Below, piece by piece: positions 35,402 to 44,359 of a DNA stretch of 64,000 nt. The stretch's first letter is position 1; each line of letters begins with the position of its first letter. Source of the stretch: UBA6623 sp965217195. GTDB taxonomy: Bacteria > Acidobacteriota > Terriglobia > Bryobacterales > UBA6623. Under the pieces are notes generated by a model. The model was not told where the DNA came from. It worked only from the letters and a program-made list of their open reading frames with translations, and did not search any database. Where the stretch lies: positions 248,001-312,000 of the forward strand of contig CBDCHL010000003.1 of the NCBI GenBank assembly GCA_965217195.1, in the 5' to 3' direction. Both the position numbers and the translations under genes were made by a program.

Positions 35402-36046
35402 CTATTCGAAAGGATTGTGGCGGTCGAACCAGGCTTTGGTGCGAGCGGGAAGATTATGCTCGCCCGCGAGACGGCAGAGGTCCTTTTCAGTATCGATGTC
35501 ATACCATTCGGGCAGTTCCCGGTAACGCAGACCTTCGCGGTCAAATGCCCGCTCGGTCTCTGCCCGCGTAGACCGCGTCGACCAGCTGACCCCGGCGAAC
35601 ATACCCGGTCGAGTTTCTCGACAGCCGACGGCGTAATAGCCTCCGTCTTCGCTTGGGCCCAGAACGGCATCGGCGTCGTTCAGCTTCTCAAGACCCTCTT
35701 CGAGATAAGCGGCCGGCAGCGTCGGACTGTCGCTGCCGACGATCAACACTCGGTTATGACCGCGCGCTTGGAGTTCATCGAAGCAGTGCAACATCCGCGC
35801 GCCCAAATCCTCCCCGTGTTGCAGCCCGCAATTCTCTCGATCGGCCGGCTCGTCCCCGTTGGGCCAGGCCTCGTCGCGGTAAAGGTGGAGCGAGATGTCT
35901 GGGATTGTCTTCAGCGCTTCCCAGGCGTCGAGGACAAAAGCCAGGTGGAGGTCGGCGGCTTGTTGAGCCGTAAGCGGCGGCTGCAGGCGGGTCTTGACGC
36001 GCCCGGCGATTGGGGCTCTTGCAAACAGCGTGATAGCAGCGGACAT
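35402..36046 (-). CDS. TIGR04282-family glycosyltransferase (DUF2064)
   Basis: A 214-residue protein of the small GT-A-type family annotated as arsenosugar-biosynthesis glycosyltransferase. The N-terminus ITLFARAPIAGRVKTRLQPP, the LIVGSDSPTLPAAYLEEG strand and LGPSEDGGYYAVGC are the family hallmarks. In arsenic-methylating genomes it lies next to a radical-SAM enzyme; no such partner is visible here, so the arsenosugar role is unsupported. It may transfer sugars in another pathway or act as a nucleotidyltransferase-like enzyme. No membrane segment. Confidence 0.88.
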   Translation of the reverse strand: MSAAITLFARAPIAGRVKTRLQPPLTAQQAADLHLAFVLDAWEALKTIPDISLHLYRDEAWPNGDEPADRENCGLQHGEDLGARMLHCFDELQARGHNRVLIVGSDSPTLPAAYLEEGLEKLNDADAVLGPSEDGGYYAVGCRETRPGMFAGVSWSTRSTRAETERAFDREGLRYRELPEWYDIDTEKDLCRLAGEHNLPARTKAWFDRHNPFE

Positions 36047-36147
36047 GGGTCACCAAATCGAGCCGCGCACGTCAGGGCTCTCTCGAAAATAGGACATAAG
36101 TCCTTTATTTTCATTGTTCGTTGTGGTCTGCACCGGACCATGATTGG

Positions 36148-36421
36148 CTGTGAAAAAATGGAGAGTCCCCCGAGCCCCCTCAATCTTGCGGTGGAATACA
36201 CAATTCACAACATTTAGACACAGAGCCCTGAGCGAAAGCGACGGGCCAAGTGCAGGCAACCGTAACGCTCCGCGGCACCCGTCTCCAGAACCGTCGCGCA
36301 CGCCGGCATAGTCTTCGGTTTACTCGAAACGGTTGTGCCCTCGACCCGTCGCTTTCGCTCAGCGCTCTGTGTCCGCCTTCTGAATTGTGTGCACGGACAG
36401 GCCGGAGCCATTTTTTCACAG
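36148..36421. repeat. MITE-like palindromic element, copy 2 (most complete)
   Basis: A 274-bp element with perfect outer termini CTGTGAAAAAATGG and CCATTTTTTCACAG. Long inner arms follow: AATACACAATTCACAAC, ACAGAGCCCTGAGCGAAAG, CGACGGGCC, mirrored on the right by CGACCCGTCGCTTTCGCTCA and TGTCCGCCTTCTGAATTGTG. The interior shares CATAGTCTTCGGTTTACTCG with copy 1. It encodes nothing and sits between two minus-strand genes. No clear target-site duplication is visible. Confidence 0.82.
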
Positions 36422-36515
36422 TCCCACATCGAGCGGTATCCGATGCGGCTGCCGTGGCCTAGTCGCGATTGTACGAGGTTTCGCTGAGTGCGGGCTGAGC
36501 CGCGCCGCGCCGTCC

Positions 36516-37223
36516 CTAGCGCTGCGGGAAAATGCGCTTGACCTTGCCGGGAATCCGCAGCTTCACGGCCGATTCCTTCATGGCCGGGTTGCGCTTGACG
36601 TTCGTGTAGGTGTACAGGCGGTAGTCGCCGGGGTCGGCGCCGTAGATCTTTTCTTGCACCGGTTGCCAGTCGGACGTCGAGACCCACATCTCGAGCCGCG
36701 GCATATTCCCCCGCAGTTTCTCGGACTTGGGCACTAACGCTAGCTTGACGGCGTCCACGCCGGCGGCCTCCTCCTCGCCCTGCATCTCCAGATCATAGTT
36801 CTCCCGCAAGAAACGCCCGGCGGTACCGAACCCAAGCAGTAAAGCCTGCTCCAGCATGTCCCGCGACCTCGATAAGTCGTACTCTTCGACCGTCGCAATC
36901 TTAGGGCGGTAAATCTCAACCGTCGTACCACGCACCGAAACGAAATACGGATAGGGCTTTTGAAACTCGATCAAGAGGCTTATCTGCTTCTTCTTATCCC
37001 GCATGACGCGGATCACGCCCTCCTCGATGCTCTCGTCTTCCACGATGTCGGTGTACTTGAGCCAGCGGACATCGGCCTGCATGGCGCGAAAACCTTCCGA
37101 GGCCGTATCCATGCGGGCCAGTAATACGTCCATTTCGACAGCGGGCAGCACGGGCAAGAACAGCGTTGCCAAAGCCGGCAGGAGTATTCCACGCACATTC
37201 GGTAAGACTGGGCGGCTCAGCAT
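36516..37223 (-). CDS. Outer-membrane lipoprotein-sorting (LolA-like) protein
   Basis: A 235-residue exported protein with a signal peptide (ILLPALATLFLPVLPAVEM). It has the LolA/LolB-like half-barrel pattern: ARMDTASEGFRAMQADVRWL, a GVIRVMRDKKKQISLLIEF strand, TVEIYRPKIATVEEYDL, and a C-terminal WQPVQEKIYGADPGDYRLYT. LolA-like proteins carry lipids or lipoproteins across the periplasm. It follows a small membrane protein gene on the same strand by about 40 bases, so they may work together. Confidence 0.8.
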   Translation of the reverse strand: MLSRPVLPNVRGILLPALATLFLPVLPAVEMDVLLARMDTASEGFRAMQADVRWLKYTDIVEDESIEEGVIRVMRDKKKQISLLIEFQKPYPYFVSVRGTTVEIYRPKIATVEEYDLSRSRDMLEQALLLGFGTAGRFLRENYDLEMQGEEEAAGVDAVKLALVPKSEKLRGNMPRLEMWVSTSDWQPVQEKIYGADPGDYRLYTYTNVKRNPAMKESAVKLRIPGKVKRIFPQR

Positions 37224-37263
37224 CGGGTTTCCGTGAATTTGCCGGCGCGGCCGGAGGGTGCGA

Positions 37264-37632
37264 TTACGGCCGGGCGTAGACGAGATAGGCGCGAACCTCG
37301 CCTTCGTCGTCGGTTGAGGGCCGCGTGTAGAGGATGCTTAGATCTCGGCCGGTCCTTTGGCGCAACAGGGTACGAAGCTTCTCGTCGACCTCGGCTGGGG
37401 GGGTCTCGTCGATGACAAACGGTTCCACCAAGAACACTTCGACGGCCGGGTCTTCGGAAAGCACCTCGATCTGCTGCACGCTCGGCGGGCGCGCTTGGTC
37501 GCGAAACAACTCCCTCGGAGTCAAGAAGATGAACATCAGAATCGCCACCGCCAAGACGTCGTACTGCCAGGAGCCGCGGGGGTAAGTCCACAGCAGGAGC
37601 GGACGTAGCAAGCGCCGGATTCCGCTGAGCAT
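37264..37632 (-). CDS. Small single-pass membrane protein of unknown function
   Basis: A 122-residue protein with one membrane segment (YDVLAVAILMFIFLTPRELF, about residues 24-43) near a basic N-terminus, followed by an acidic soluble tail with LSEDPAVEVFLVEPFVI and a short alpha/beta part (KLRTLLRQRTGRDLSIL). I do not recognise the family. It starts back to back with the DUF1385 gene, and its start nearly touches that gene's promoter. Upstream of the LolA-like gene on the same strand, so the pair is probably one transcript. Confidence 0.6.
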   Translation of the reverse strand: MLSGIRRLLRPLLLWTYPRGSWQYDVLAVAILMFIFLTPRELFRDQARPPSVQQIEVLSEDPAVEVFLVEPFVIDETPPAEVDEKLRTLLRQRTGRDLSILYTRPSTDDEGEVRAYLVYARP

Positions 37633-37675
37633 GGTGTCAGTTTATCGTAAAATAGAAAGAACCGCGGGAGATGCA

Positions 37676-38737
37676 ATGATCTCGTTACGACACAAAATTC
37701 GCCGCTTTTTCCGCCTCGCGGCGCATGTGCAGATGATGCCCGTGCTCGAGAGCGGCGACGATCCGCTGATCGGCGGTCAAGCCGTCATAGAGGGCGTTAT
37801 GATGCGCGCCCCGCACAGCTACTGCGTCACCGTGCGCAGGCCCGACGGCGAAATCGTCCAGCAAACCGGTAAGCTGCAACGCGTTTCGGAGAAATACCGC
37901 GCCTTCGATTGGCCGGTTCTTCGCGGCCTAGGCACCCTAGGGCAGGCTATGGGCTTGGGAATTCGCACTCTGCGATTCTCAGCCAACCAGGCGCTGGTCG
38001 AGGAGAAGGACGCGAAGGCTGACCATGCCGGCGCAGTAACCACCAAATCACCCGCCGATGAAACTCTCGAGCAAGAGGAGCCGAAAAAGCCTGTCGAGAT
38101 TTCCGGTTGGATGATGGCGCTGAACGTGGCGTTCTCGCTGCTGTTCTTCATCTTCCTCTACAAGTTCGTCCCGCTGGTGGTCACGACTCAATTGCAAAGC
38201 TACACGTCGTGGCTCGACGGCAACTTCGGGTTCACGCTGGTGGACGGAGTTCTGCGTCTGGCGATTTTTCTAACCTTCCTCACGATCGTCTCGCGGATGA
38301 AAGACATTCGGCGGGTTTTTGAATATCACGGCGCCGAGCACAAGGTTGTCTTCAATTACGAATCGGACCGACCGCTGTCGATCAAGAACTCACAAAGCTT
38401 TTGCACCTTCCATCCGCGCTGCGGCACCAGTTTCCTGATGATCTTGATGCTGATGAGCATCATCGTGTACGCCCTGATTCCTGTCGACAGCTTTGCGTTG
38501 AGGTTGCTGGTGCGTGTGGCGATGCTGCCGGTAATCGCCGGCGTGAGTTACGAAATCATTCGCTTTGCCGCCAAGCGACAGGGGACGCTGTGGGCTTGGA
38601 TGGTCGCCCCGGGATTGTGGCTGCAGCGCATCACGACGAAAAACCCCGACGACGACCAGGTGCAAATCTCCATTCAGTCGCTCGAAACAGCGATGGCCCT
38701 CGAGCAAGAGCAGAATGGCGAGTTGGTTATCGCGTAG
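37676..38737 (+). CDS. DUF1385 (YqhQ-like) membrane protein
   Basis: A 353-residue protein. The ATG at 37676 is preferred because GGGAG lies 5 bases upstream; an in-frame ATG 45 bases earlier overlaps the divergent gene's start. The DUF1385 signature is clear: DPLIGGQAVIEGVMMRAPHS near residues 25-44, VRRPDGEIV, the EYHGAEHKVVFNYE segment with two His residues, and FHPRCGTSFLMILMLMSIIV. Several membrane helices lie in the second half. Its biochemical role is unknown. It commonly lies next to prfA, as it does here. Confidence 0.9.
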   Translation: MISLRHKIRRFFRLAAHVQMMPVLESGDDPLIGGQAVIEGVMMRAPHSYCVTVRRPDGEIVQQTGKLQRVSEKYRAFDWPVLRGLGTLGQAMGLGIRTLRFSANQALVEEKDAKADHAGAVTTKSPADETLEQEEPKKPVEISGWMMALNVAFSLLFFIFLYKFVPLVVTTQLQSYTSWLDGNFGFTLVDGVLRLAIFLTFLTIVSRMKDIRRVFEYHGAEHKVVFNYESDRPLSIKNSQSFCTFHPRCGTSFLMILMLMSIIVYALIPVDSFALRLLVRVAMLPVIAGVSYEIIRFAAKRQGTLWAWMVAPGLWLQRITTKNPDDDQVQISIQSLETAMALEQEQNGELVIA

Positions 38738-38751
38738 CGTTGCCGACCGCT

Positions 38752-38768
38752 GCTCGCGAAACGCGAGC
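38752..38768. repeat. Short perfect hairpin between DUF1385 and prfA
   Basis: GCTCGCG-AAA-CGCGAGC, a perfect 7-bp stem with a three-base loop, 15 bases after the DUF1385 stop. It could attenuate or stabilise the transcript running into prfA. Confidence 0.6.
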
Positions 38769-38839
38769 GTACGGTCGCAGTCGGGCGCGCCTCCAGGCCT
38801 GCCTGAACCAGGGTAGAAGAAGGATACGAGGATTCGGCG

Positions 38840-39922
38840 ATGCAGTGGCAAAACAAAATGGACGAGCTGGAAGCCCGCTATGACGAGCTTTCCCGCGAGA
38901 TGGCCGATCCGGCCGTGATGTCCGATCAGAGCCGCTACACCAAGACCGCCAAGGCCGCGGCGGAAATTGGCGAGGTCGTCGAGAAATACCGTTCATGGAA
39001 GAAGTCGCAATCCGAACTCGAGGAGACCCGCTCGATGCTCGACGATCCCGACGCTGAGGTCGCCGAGCTGGCGCGGCAAGAAATTGCCGGTCTCGAAGAG
39101 CACTGCAACGGTCTCGAAGACGAGATCAAGGCGCTGATGCTGGCTAAGGATCCCAACGACGAGAAGGGCGTCGTACTGGAAATTCGCGCCGGCACGGGCG
39201 GAAATGAAGCAACGCTGTTCGCTGCGGAACTGTTCCGAATGTACAGCCGCTACGCCGAGGATCAAAGCTGGAAGGTCGAAATGATTTCGTCAAGCGCTTC
39301 CGAAGTGGGCGGTTTCAAGGAAGCGATCTCGCTGATCTCGGGTAAACGTGTCTACAGCAAACTCAAATTCGAAGCCGGTGTCCACCGCGTGCAGCGCGTG
39401 CCGAAGACCGAAACCCAGGGCCGCATCCACACTTCAGCGGTGACAGTCGCCGTTATGCCCCAGGTGGACGATGTTGAAATCGAGATCGAGCCCAAGGATA
39501 TTCGCGTCGACACGTATTGCTCCTCGGGGCCGGGTGGTCAATCGGTAAACACCACCTATTCGGCGGTCCGCATCACGCACTTGCCGACCGACCTCGTTGT
39601 TACTTGCCAGGACGAAAAATCGCAAATCAAAAACAAGGCTCGAGCCATGCAGGTGTTGCGCTCACGGCTATACGAAATCGAGATGGAAAAGCAGCATGCC
39701 GAGCAAGCCGAAAGTCGGCGCGGCATGGTGCGCAGCGGCGACCGCAGCGAGAAGATTCGGACCTACAATTTCCCTCAAAGCCGCGTGACCGACCATCGCG
39801 TGCCCGGCCTCACATTGCACCAGCTCGAACCGATCATGACCGGCGGGCTAACGCCCCTGATCGAGGCGCTGGCCACCCACTTCCAAGCCGAGTTGATGAA
39901 ACAAGATTTGAACGCGGCGTAA
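38840..39922 (+). CDS. prfA: Peptide chain release factor 1
   Basis: RF1 recognises UAA and UAG stop codons and triggers peptide release on the ribosome. At 360 residues the length is typical. The stop-codon-reading PxT tripeptide is PKT, in HRVQRVPKTETQGRIHTS, and the catalytic GGQ is in SSGPGGQSVNTTYSAVR. The N-terminal helical domain is complete. An internal ATG at 38858 is an alternative start; the upstream GAGG suits 38840. prmC, which methylates the GGQ Gln, is not adjacent. Confidence 0.97.
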   Translation: MQWQNKMDELEARYDELSREMADPAVMSDQSRYTKTAKAAAEIGEVVEKYRSWKKSQSELEETRSMLDDPDAEVAELARQEIAGLEEHCNGLEDEIKALMLAKDPNDEKGVVLEIRAGTGGNEATLFAAELFRMYSRYAEDQSWKVEMISSSASEVGGFKEAISLISGKRVYSKLKFEAGVHRVQRVPKTETQGRIHTSAVTVAVMPQVDDVEIEIEPKDIRVDTYCSSGPGGQSVNTTYSAVRITHLPTDLVVTCQDEKSQIKNKARAMQVLRSRLYEIEMEKQHAEQAESRRGMVRSGDRSEKIRTYNFPQSRVTDHRVPGLTLHQLEPIMTGGLTPLIEALATHFQAELMKQDLNAA

Positions 39923-39978
39923 AGCCGACCGACTTTTTCCGTCTCGTTCGAAGTTCGAGTTCGTCGAGGCCGCCTCGA

Positions 39979-40338
39979 TTAGAGCAGAGACGTAACCATC
40001 GTCTTCATGTTGCTCAGACAAATTCTCATCTCCAAGACGTTTTGCACGGTGAGCCGACCAATCGGTAGCTCATACCGAACCTGGCGGCTGAAATGTTGAA
40101 GCTCTCGGTAGTCTTGGCATATGGCTGAAATGTTCGGGTCTCGTCCTACGGCGCTATCTCTGGTTCTGTGCATGCGGTGGGTCTTGCCGCGAGCGGCAAA
40201 ATAAGCCTGGACGTAATGCAAGGCTGCGTAGAACAGAATCGTCAGCGCCCAGTCAATGTGGGCACCCGAAGAGAGGTCCATGCTTGAGGCGAATAGTTCG
40301 TTCTGCCGAGCCTTGGCAAGGTGCTCAGGGGAATTCAA
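39979..40338 (-). CDS. HEPN-domain protein (possible toxin)
   Basis: The frame is open for 147 residues, but the first 28 mirror the upstream gene; a TTG at 40338 gives 119 residues and overlaps that gene's stop by 14 bases, as in a coupled pair. The protein is all-helical and shows the HEPN pattern: DWALTILFYAALHYVQAYFA, then a KTHRMHRTRDSAV loop and YRELQHFSRQVRYELP. Many HEPN proteins are RNases with an R-x4-6-H motif or are targets of partner nucleotidyltransferases. No perfect Rx4-6H is evident here. It pairs with the small gene upstream. Confidence 0.62.
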   Translation of the reverse strand: MNSPEHLAKARQNELFASSMDLSSGAHIDWALTILFYAALHYVQAYFAARGKTHRMHRTRDSAVGRDPNISAICQDYRELQHFSRQVRYELPIGRLTVQNVLEMRICLSNMKTMVTSLL

Positions 40339-40615
40339 TTTGCGACGCCTGTGTCTTCTCGTAAGCCAAACGAAAAGAGGGATCAGCAAGTTCAGTTGTG
40401 AGTATGTCGAAATCGAAGTCAAGCGTCTTGAATTCGTTGATCAACTCCAGCTCTTTGGCGTAGATGCAATTGCGCACGCCCTTGTCTCGATCGTCGTCAA
40501 CCACGACCTTAACGTAAAAAGCGTAGTCATGCTGAGCCGTGTAGACGTACTTCACTTCGGGTATCTTCCCGAAGCCATCGGCCGCAAAGTCGTTAACGGT
40601 CGGCGTAAGCGCCAT
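40325..40615 (-). CDS. Small partner of the HEPN protein (nucleotidyltransferase-derived antitoxin-like)
   Basis: A 96-residue protein from the ATG at 40615, which has GAGGAA about 9 bases upstream; longer starts at 40642 and 40657 exist. It reads as an alpha/beta protein with YVYTAQHDYAFYVKVVVDDD and CIYAKELELINEF followed by DFDFDILTTE. This resembles reduced minimal-nucleotidyltransferase-like proteins that pair with HEPN proteins, but the GSxxxGxxxxxSDxD catalytic motif is absent. Coupled overlap with the HEPN gene supports a two-gene module. The family call is tentative. Confidence 0.5.
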   Translation of the reverse strand: MALTPTVNDFAADGFGKIPEVKYVYTAQHDYAFYVKVVVDDDRDKGVRNCIYAKELELINEFKTLDFDFDILTTELADPSFRLAYEKTQASQIEFP

Positions 40616-40737
40616 CGGTAGTTCCTCAGCCCGCTGAGACATGTCGATTTGATCCAAAAGCTTGTCTATTTTGTCCTTACGCTACCACGAAGCATTGGAG
40701 CGCGCATTGCCGGTCGCGGGATGCTGCGCCGGGACGC

Positions 40738-42387
40738 TCAGGGAATCGTCGCCGCTTTCGGAGCGGCGTCTTGTCGGGGCTCGGCGAGAGCAACACAAAT
40801 CTTGTCGACGAGATTACGAATGTACGACGCCTGCACGCCATAATTGTTGACCATGATCGAAAACGCCAAATTGCGGTCGTCAGCCGTGGCTACATAACCG
40901 GCGATCGCGGTTACATGCGAAAGGGTACCAGTCTTGGCTCGGATCTTTCCACGAACCGTCGATTGCGAGAAACGCCAATCGAGCGTGCCGTCCTCCCCGG
41001 CGATCGGGAGACTGACGAGGAAAGCTTCACGATTCGCCGACTGCCACATGTACGCCAGCAGCCTCACGGTCGCGGCCGGACTAACGAGATTCCGTCGCGA
41101 AAGCCCTGAAGCGTCCATCAGAACGAACTCTTGCTCGCCCAACCCAACGTCTTTCTCCAGAAAATCCTCAAGGTCTTCGAGACCGGCCTGGAAGCTGCCG
41201 ACACCGCGTTGCCGCCGGCCTACTTCCCTGAGCAGCATTTCCGCATGCAGATTCTGGCTGACCTTGTTCACCACCTTGACGGTCTCGGCGAGCGACGCCG
41301 ACCGAACAGCGCCTAATTCCGTCAGGTAGGTTTCGGTTTTCGGATCAGCGACTTGCTTGAGACTCGGGAACTCGTATCCCAAAGCATGGCGTGCAATCGC
41401 CTCCCCTTTGATTTCGACGCCCATCCCGCGGAGCACGTGGTCGAAGGCACGGGCGGCAAACAGCGCTGGGTCGTCCACCGCGACGGTTAGTTTTCGACCT
41501 CGCGAATGAATCGAAATCTCTCCCCAAAGCGCCAACTCGCGGGCCCCCGGCGCACGGTCGAGATTCAAGCCGCGCGGAACCATCCGCGAAGCCGCGGTTC
41601 GCAGCCGGTTGTCGATTCCGAAGTAGCCGATGTCGGGCCGAAAAGAGACACGCGCCCGCTCCCGCACGGCGCGTCCCGGCAACACCCGCATGGTGAGGGT
41701 ATTGTCGTTGAAAGAGAGGGCACTGACCGGAGCGCCGTAGCCCCACATCCTGTCGTCGATCGACCAGCCGGGTGAATGCCGCTGCCAGACGTATCGGCGA
41801 TCGTCGCCGACCACGCTCCCCGTGATCTTCTTGACGTCTGCGGCGGTCACTTGCCGCGCCAACTCCCGCAGCGGAGCCAGGCGGTCGGAATGAAATTCCT
41901 TCTTCGGGTTGTAGGGAATCAAGCGCGAGGAAAGGTTCGGGTCGCCGCCGCCCAACAACACCAAATCGCCCTCCAGGGTGCCGTCCGGGTCGAGCGCGGC
42001 CTTCGAAACAACAGCTGTCGTGTGGAAGTAGTCCGGCCCCAATCGAGAAAGCGCCAGCGCCGTCGAGAAAAGCTTGCCGTTCGAGGCCGGCAGAAATAGC
42101 TTGTGCTCGTGTTTCGAGTAGACGATCCGGCCGTCTTCGAGATCGACGACCTGAATTCCCCAAAACGCGCGTTCGGCGGCCGAAGTGCCCGTGATCTCGG
42201 CGATTCGGTCGGCCGGCGAGGCTGCGTTGAGAGAAAAGGAGCCGCCCGCCTGCGCCAAGACCAGCGCCGAGGCGAAAACCACTCTCTGAAGAATGCCCCC
42301 CAGATGACGCCTCCCACGCGCGCCCGCTACTGGAATCAAGCGGCTCACGGAACGACGACTACAGAAGGCGCACGGCATCTTTCGCAA
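40738..42387 (-). CDS. dacB: D-alanyl-D-alanine carboxypeptidase/endopeptidase (PBP4 type, S13)
   Basis: A 549-residue periplasmic penicillin-binding protein that cuts peptidoglycan peptide stems and crosslinks. A signal peptide lies near residues 30-56 (VVFASALVLAQAGGSFSLNA). The S13 motifs are complete: SxxK as S102-N-G-K105 in FLPASNGKLFST, SxN in MDASGLSRRNLVSP, and KTG in IRAKTGTLSHVTAIAGYV. The N-terminus overlaps the end of hemB by 29 bases; a later start close to the signal peptide is possible. Confidence 0.93.
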   Translation of the reverse strand: MRKMPCAFCSRRSVSRLIPVAGARGRRHLGGILQRVVFASALVLAQAGGSFSLNAASPADRIAEITGTSAAERAFWGIQVVDLEDGRIVYSKHEHKLFLPASNGKLFSTALALSRLGPDYFHTTAVVSKAALDPDGTLEGDLVLLGGGDPNLSSRLIPYNPKKEFHSDRLAPLRELARQVTAADVKKITGSVVGDDRRYVWQRHSPGWSIDDRMWGYGAPVSALSFNDNTLTMRVLPGRAVRERARVSFRPDIGYFGIDNRLRTAASRMVPRGLNLDRAPGARELALWGEISIHSRGRKLTVAVDDPALFAARAFDHVLRGMGVEIKGEAIARHALGYEFPSLKQVADPKTETYLTELGAVRSASLAETVKVVNKVSQNLHAEMLLREVGRRQRGVGSFQAGLEDLEDFLEKDVGLGEQEFVLMDASGLSRRNLVSPAATVRLLAYMWQSANREAFLVSLPIAGEDGTLDWRFSQSTVRGKIRAKTGTLSHVTAIAGYVATADDRNLAFSIMVNNYGVQASYIRNLVDKICVALAEPRQDAAPKAATIP

Positions 42388-43327
42388 AGTAGGTGAGAAT
42401 CAAGTCCGCGCCGGCGCGCTTAATCGACGTCAGCGACTCCATCATCACGCGCTGCCGGTCGATCCAGCCGTTTTGCCCCGCCGCGACGATCATCGAGAAT
42501 TCCCCGCTGACCTGATAAGCCGCCACGGGCAGATCGAATTCCTGCTTGGCGCGGTAGATGACGTCGAGGTAGGGCATCGCCGGCTTCACCATGATCATAT
42601 CCGCGCCCTCTTCGATGTCGAGCTCGATTTCCCGCATCGCCTCACGCTGGTTGGCGGGATCCATTTGATACGTGTTGCGGTCGCCAAACTGCGGCGCTGA
42701 GTCGGCGGCCTCTCGAAAAGGGCCGTAGAAACCCGAGGCGTATTTGGCCGCGTACGAAAGGATCGGGAGATTGCTGAACCCATTGTCGTCGAGCGCCTCG
42801 CGGATTGCCCCCACTCGGCCGTCCATCATGTCGGAAGGAGCAATGATGTCGGCTCCGGCTTGGGCCTGCGAAAGAGCCGTTTTCGCCAACAACTCCAAGG
42901 TCGAGTCGTTGTCAACATCGTTGTCGACAATGCGTCCGCAGTGGCCGTGGCTGGTGTACTCACATAAACAACAATCGGCGATCACAAGCAGGTCCGGCAC
43001 CTCGGCTTTGATCGCCCGCATCGCCCGTTGGATGATCCCGTCGTCGTCGTAGGCGCCCGAGGCCTCCACGTCTTTCGATTCCGGCAGCCCGAACAAGATC
43101 ACCCCCGGAATGCCGAGCGACTGCACCTCCCGGCACTCCTCGACGATCCCGTCAACCGACATCTGATAGTTTCCCGGCATCGCCCCGACCTCATTCTTCA
43201 CGCCTTCACCGGGACAGGCGAAAAGTGGATAGATCAAGTCCTCTCGCTCCACGCTTGTCTCCCGGACAGCACGGCGCAACACGGCGCTCGAGCGCAGCCG
43301 TCGGGGCCGGTTTACGGGAAACGGCAT
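42359..43327 (-). CDS. hemB: Delta-aminolevulinic acid dehydratase (porphobilinogen synthase)
   Basis: Condenses two 5-aminolevulinate molecules to porphobilinogen in haem and cobalamin precursor synthesis. The ATG at 43327 gives 322 residues beginning MPFPVNRPRRLRSS, as usual; an in-frame start 33 bases earlier is less likely. The zinc-site cysteines are in VIADCCLCEYTSHGHCG, the first active-site Lys in ILSYAAKYASGFYGPFREA and the Schiff-base Lys in MIMVKPAMPYLDVI. It is the zinc-dependent type. Cytoplasmic. Confidence 0.96.
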   Translation of the reverse strand: MPFPVNRPRRLRSSAVLRRAVRETSVEREDLIYPLFACPGEGVKNEVGAMPGNYQMSVDGIVEECREVQSLGIPGVILFGLPESKDVEASGAYDDDGIIQRAMRAIKAEVPDLLVIADCCLCEYTSHGHCGRIVDNDVDNDSTLELLAKTALSQAQAGADIIAPSDMMDGRVGAIREALDDNGFSNLPILSYAAKYASGFYGPFREAADSAPQFGDRNTYQMDPANQREAMREIELDIEEGADMIMVKPAMPYLDVIYRAKQEFDLPVAAYQVSGEFSMIVAAGQNGWIDRQRVMMESLTSIKRAGADLILTYFAKDAVRLL

Positions 43328-43493
43328 GAGTCCTATTGTAGTGGCGTGAGTAACCGGCAAGGGGTGCGGCTCCGCGGGACGATGCCGGCAGTAAACCTCG
43401 CTTGGCGCACCAGACCGAGGAGATCCCGAGCCTGCGGGGGGTGGCCGCTTGCGGGCCGGCCCGAATGCCTCTCGGACCTGAGTCTTCGCTGAG

Positions 43494-43691
43494 TCAGACC
43501 GTAAGTTTCACGCGGTCCTGCTCCAAAGACGACACCAGCCCTCTGCTCTCCAGCACGTCGATCGCCTGTGTAACGTTCTCCGGAGAAACCGGTCTTCCGG
43601 TCATTTCAACCAGGCAAATGCGAATTTGCAGCTTCGTCGCGTTGTTGAGTCGCCGAACGGATTCCAGTACAAGACATTCAATCGCTGTCAT
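43494..43691 (-). CDS. Small winged-helix-like protein
   Basis: A 65-residue protein with GGAGG 10 bases before the ATG (and AAGGA closer). The sequence AIECLVLESVRRLNNATKLQ, RPVSPENVTQAIDVLESRGL and VSSLEQDRVKLTV fits a minimal winged helix-turn-helix, as in stand-alone PadR-like or ArsR-like fragments. No ligand or metal residues are evident. A 50-codon frame on the other strand begins at 43746, but nothing supports it. Confidence 0.55.
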   Translation of the reverse strand: MTAIECLVLESVRRLNNATKLQIRICLVEMTGRPVSPENVTQAIDVLESRGLVSSLEQDRVKLTV

Positions 43692-43894
43692 TCGTCCTTA
43701 ACCTCCATCCTTCCCATAAGTAGTAGGGAAAACCCGCGCGCATCAATGGATCACAAGTACCAGATCCCACTCCCGCTGGACCTTAGACCCCGCGGCCGCC
43801 AAAAACGTCAGCTCCAAACAACCCCGACTGGTTTGCCGCTCCACGCGTTCGACTTCCACGGATGGGAGCCGAGACCGCTAAGATCGCTTATATC

Positions 43895-44010
43895 TTGAGC
43901 CGCGAAGCGGCCGCAGGAGCTGCAGCCCAGGGTGGAGGGAGGTGGGGGGGAACCCTGGGAGCATCCCCACCCGGAAGAGCCCTGAAAGGGCGGCAGCAAC
44001 ACCCCCACCC
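43895..44010. repeat. Interspersed AGCCCTGAAAGGGCGGCAG-type repeat
   Basis: It contains CTGCAGCCCAGGGTGGAG, then AACCCTGGGA, then AGCCCTGAAAGGGCGGCAG. CCCAGGGT pairs with ACCCTGGG, and CCCTGAAAGGG is a small hairpin. Non-coding repeats of this wording recur in several environmental phyla, to my knowledge. It is a single copy here. Confidence 0.55.
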
Positions 44011-44359
44011 CCATTTTCATGGCGGTATTATGAATCTGCGTTTCATATCAACGAGACTGTACCCGATTTTTCGAGCTTGGCTCACGACTGCCCCCCCGGG
44101 GGAAAAGGGCTACTGCGATTCATAACTCAGAGGAAACCGCCGGCCGGCGAACGGCGAATGGTTCCTGAAAACCGGCCTCCAGTCCCCACTCAACGTCCCA
44201 CACGTCATCTGTGTTTCTCACGTTGCACGCACCGCATATAGAATGTTACGGTCATAGTACTGATAATCACAGGTCATAGGTCGTGGTGTGTGCCGAGCTG
44301 TAGAGATTCTACAACGGGCCTGGAATCAGTCATGAGCAAGTGGGAATGTTGAGGAGAAC
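44011..44359. other. Intergenic stretch upstream of the secreted repeat protein
   Basis: No gene is seen. The GC content is lower than the surroundings near 44220-44340 and the stretch contains several AT-rich hexamers (TATAGAATG, TACTGATAAT), so it is a likely promoter region for the gene at 44360. GAGGAG lies 4 bases upstream of that start. Confidence 0.4.
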
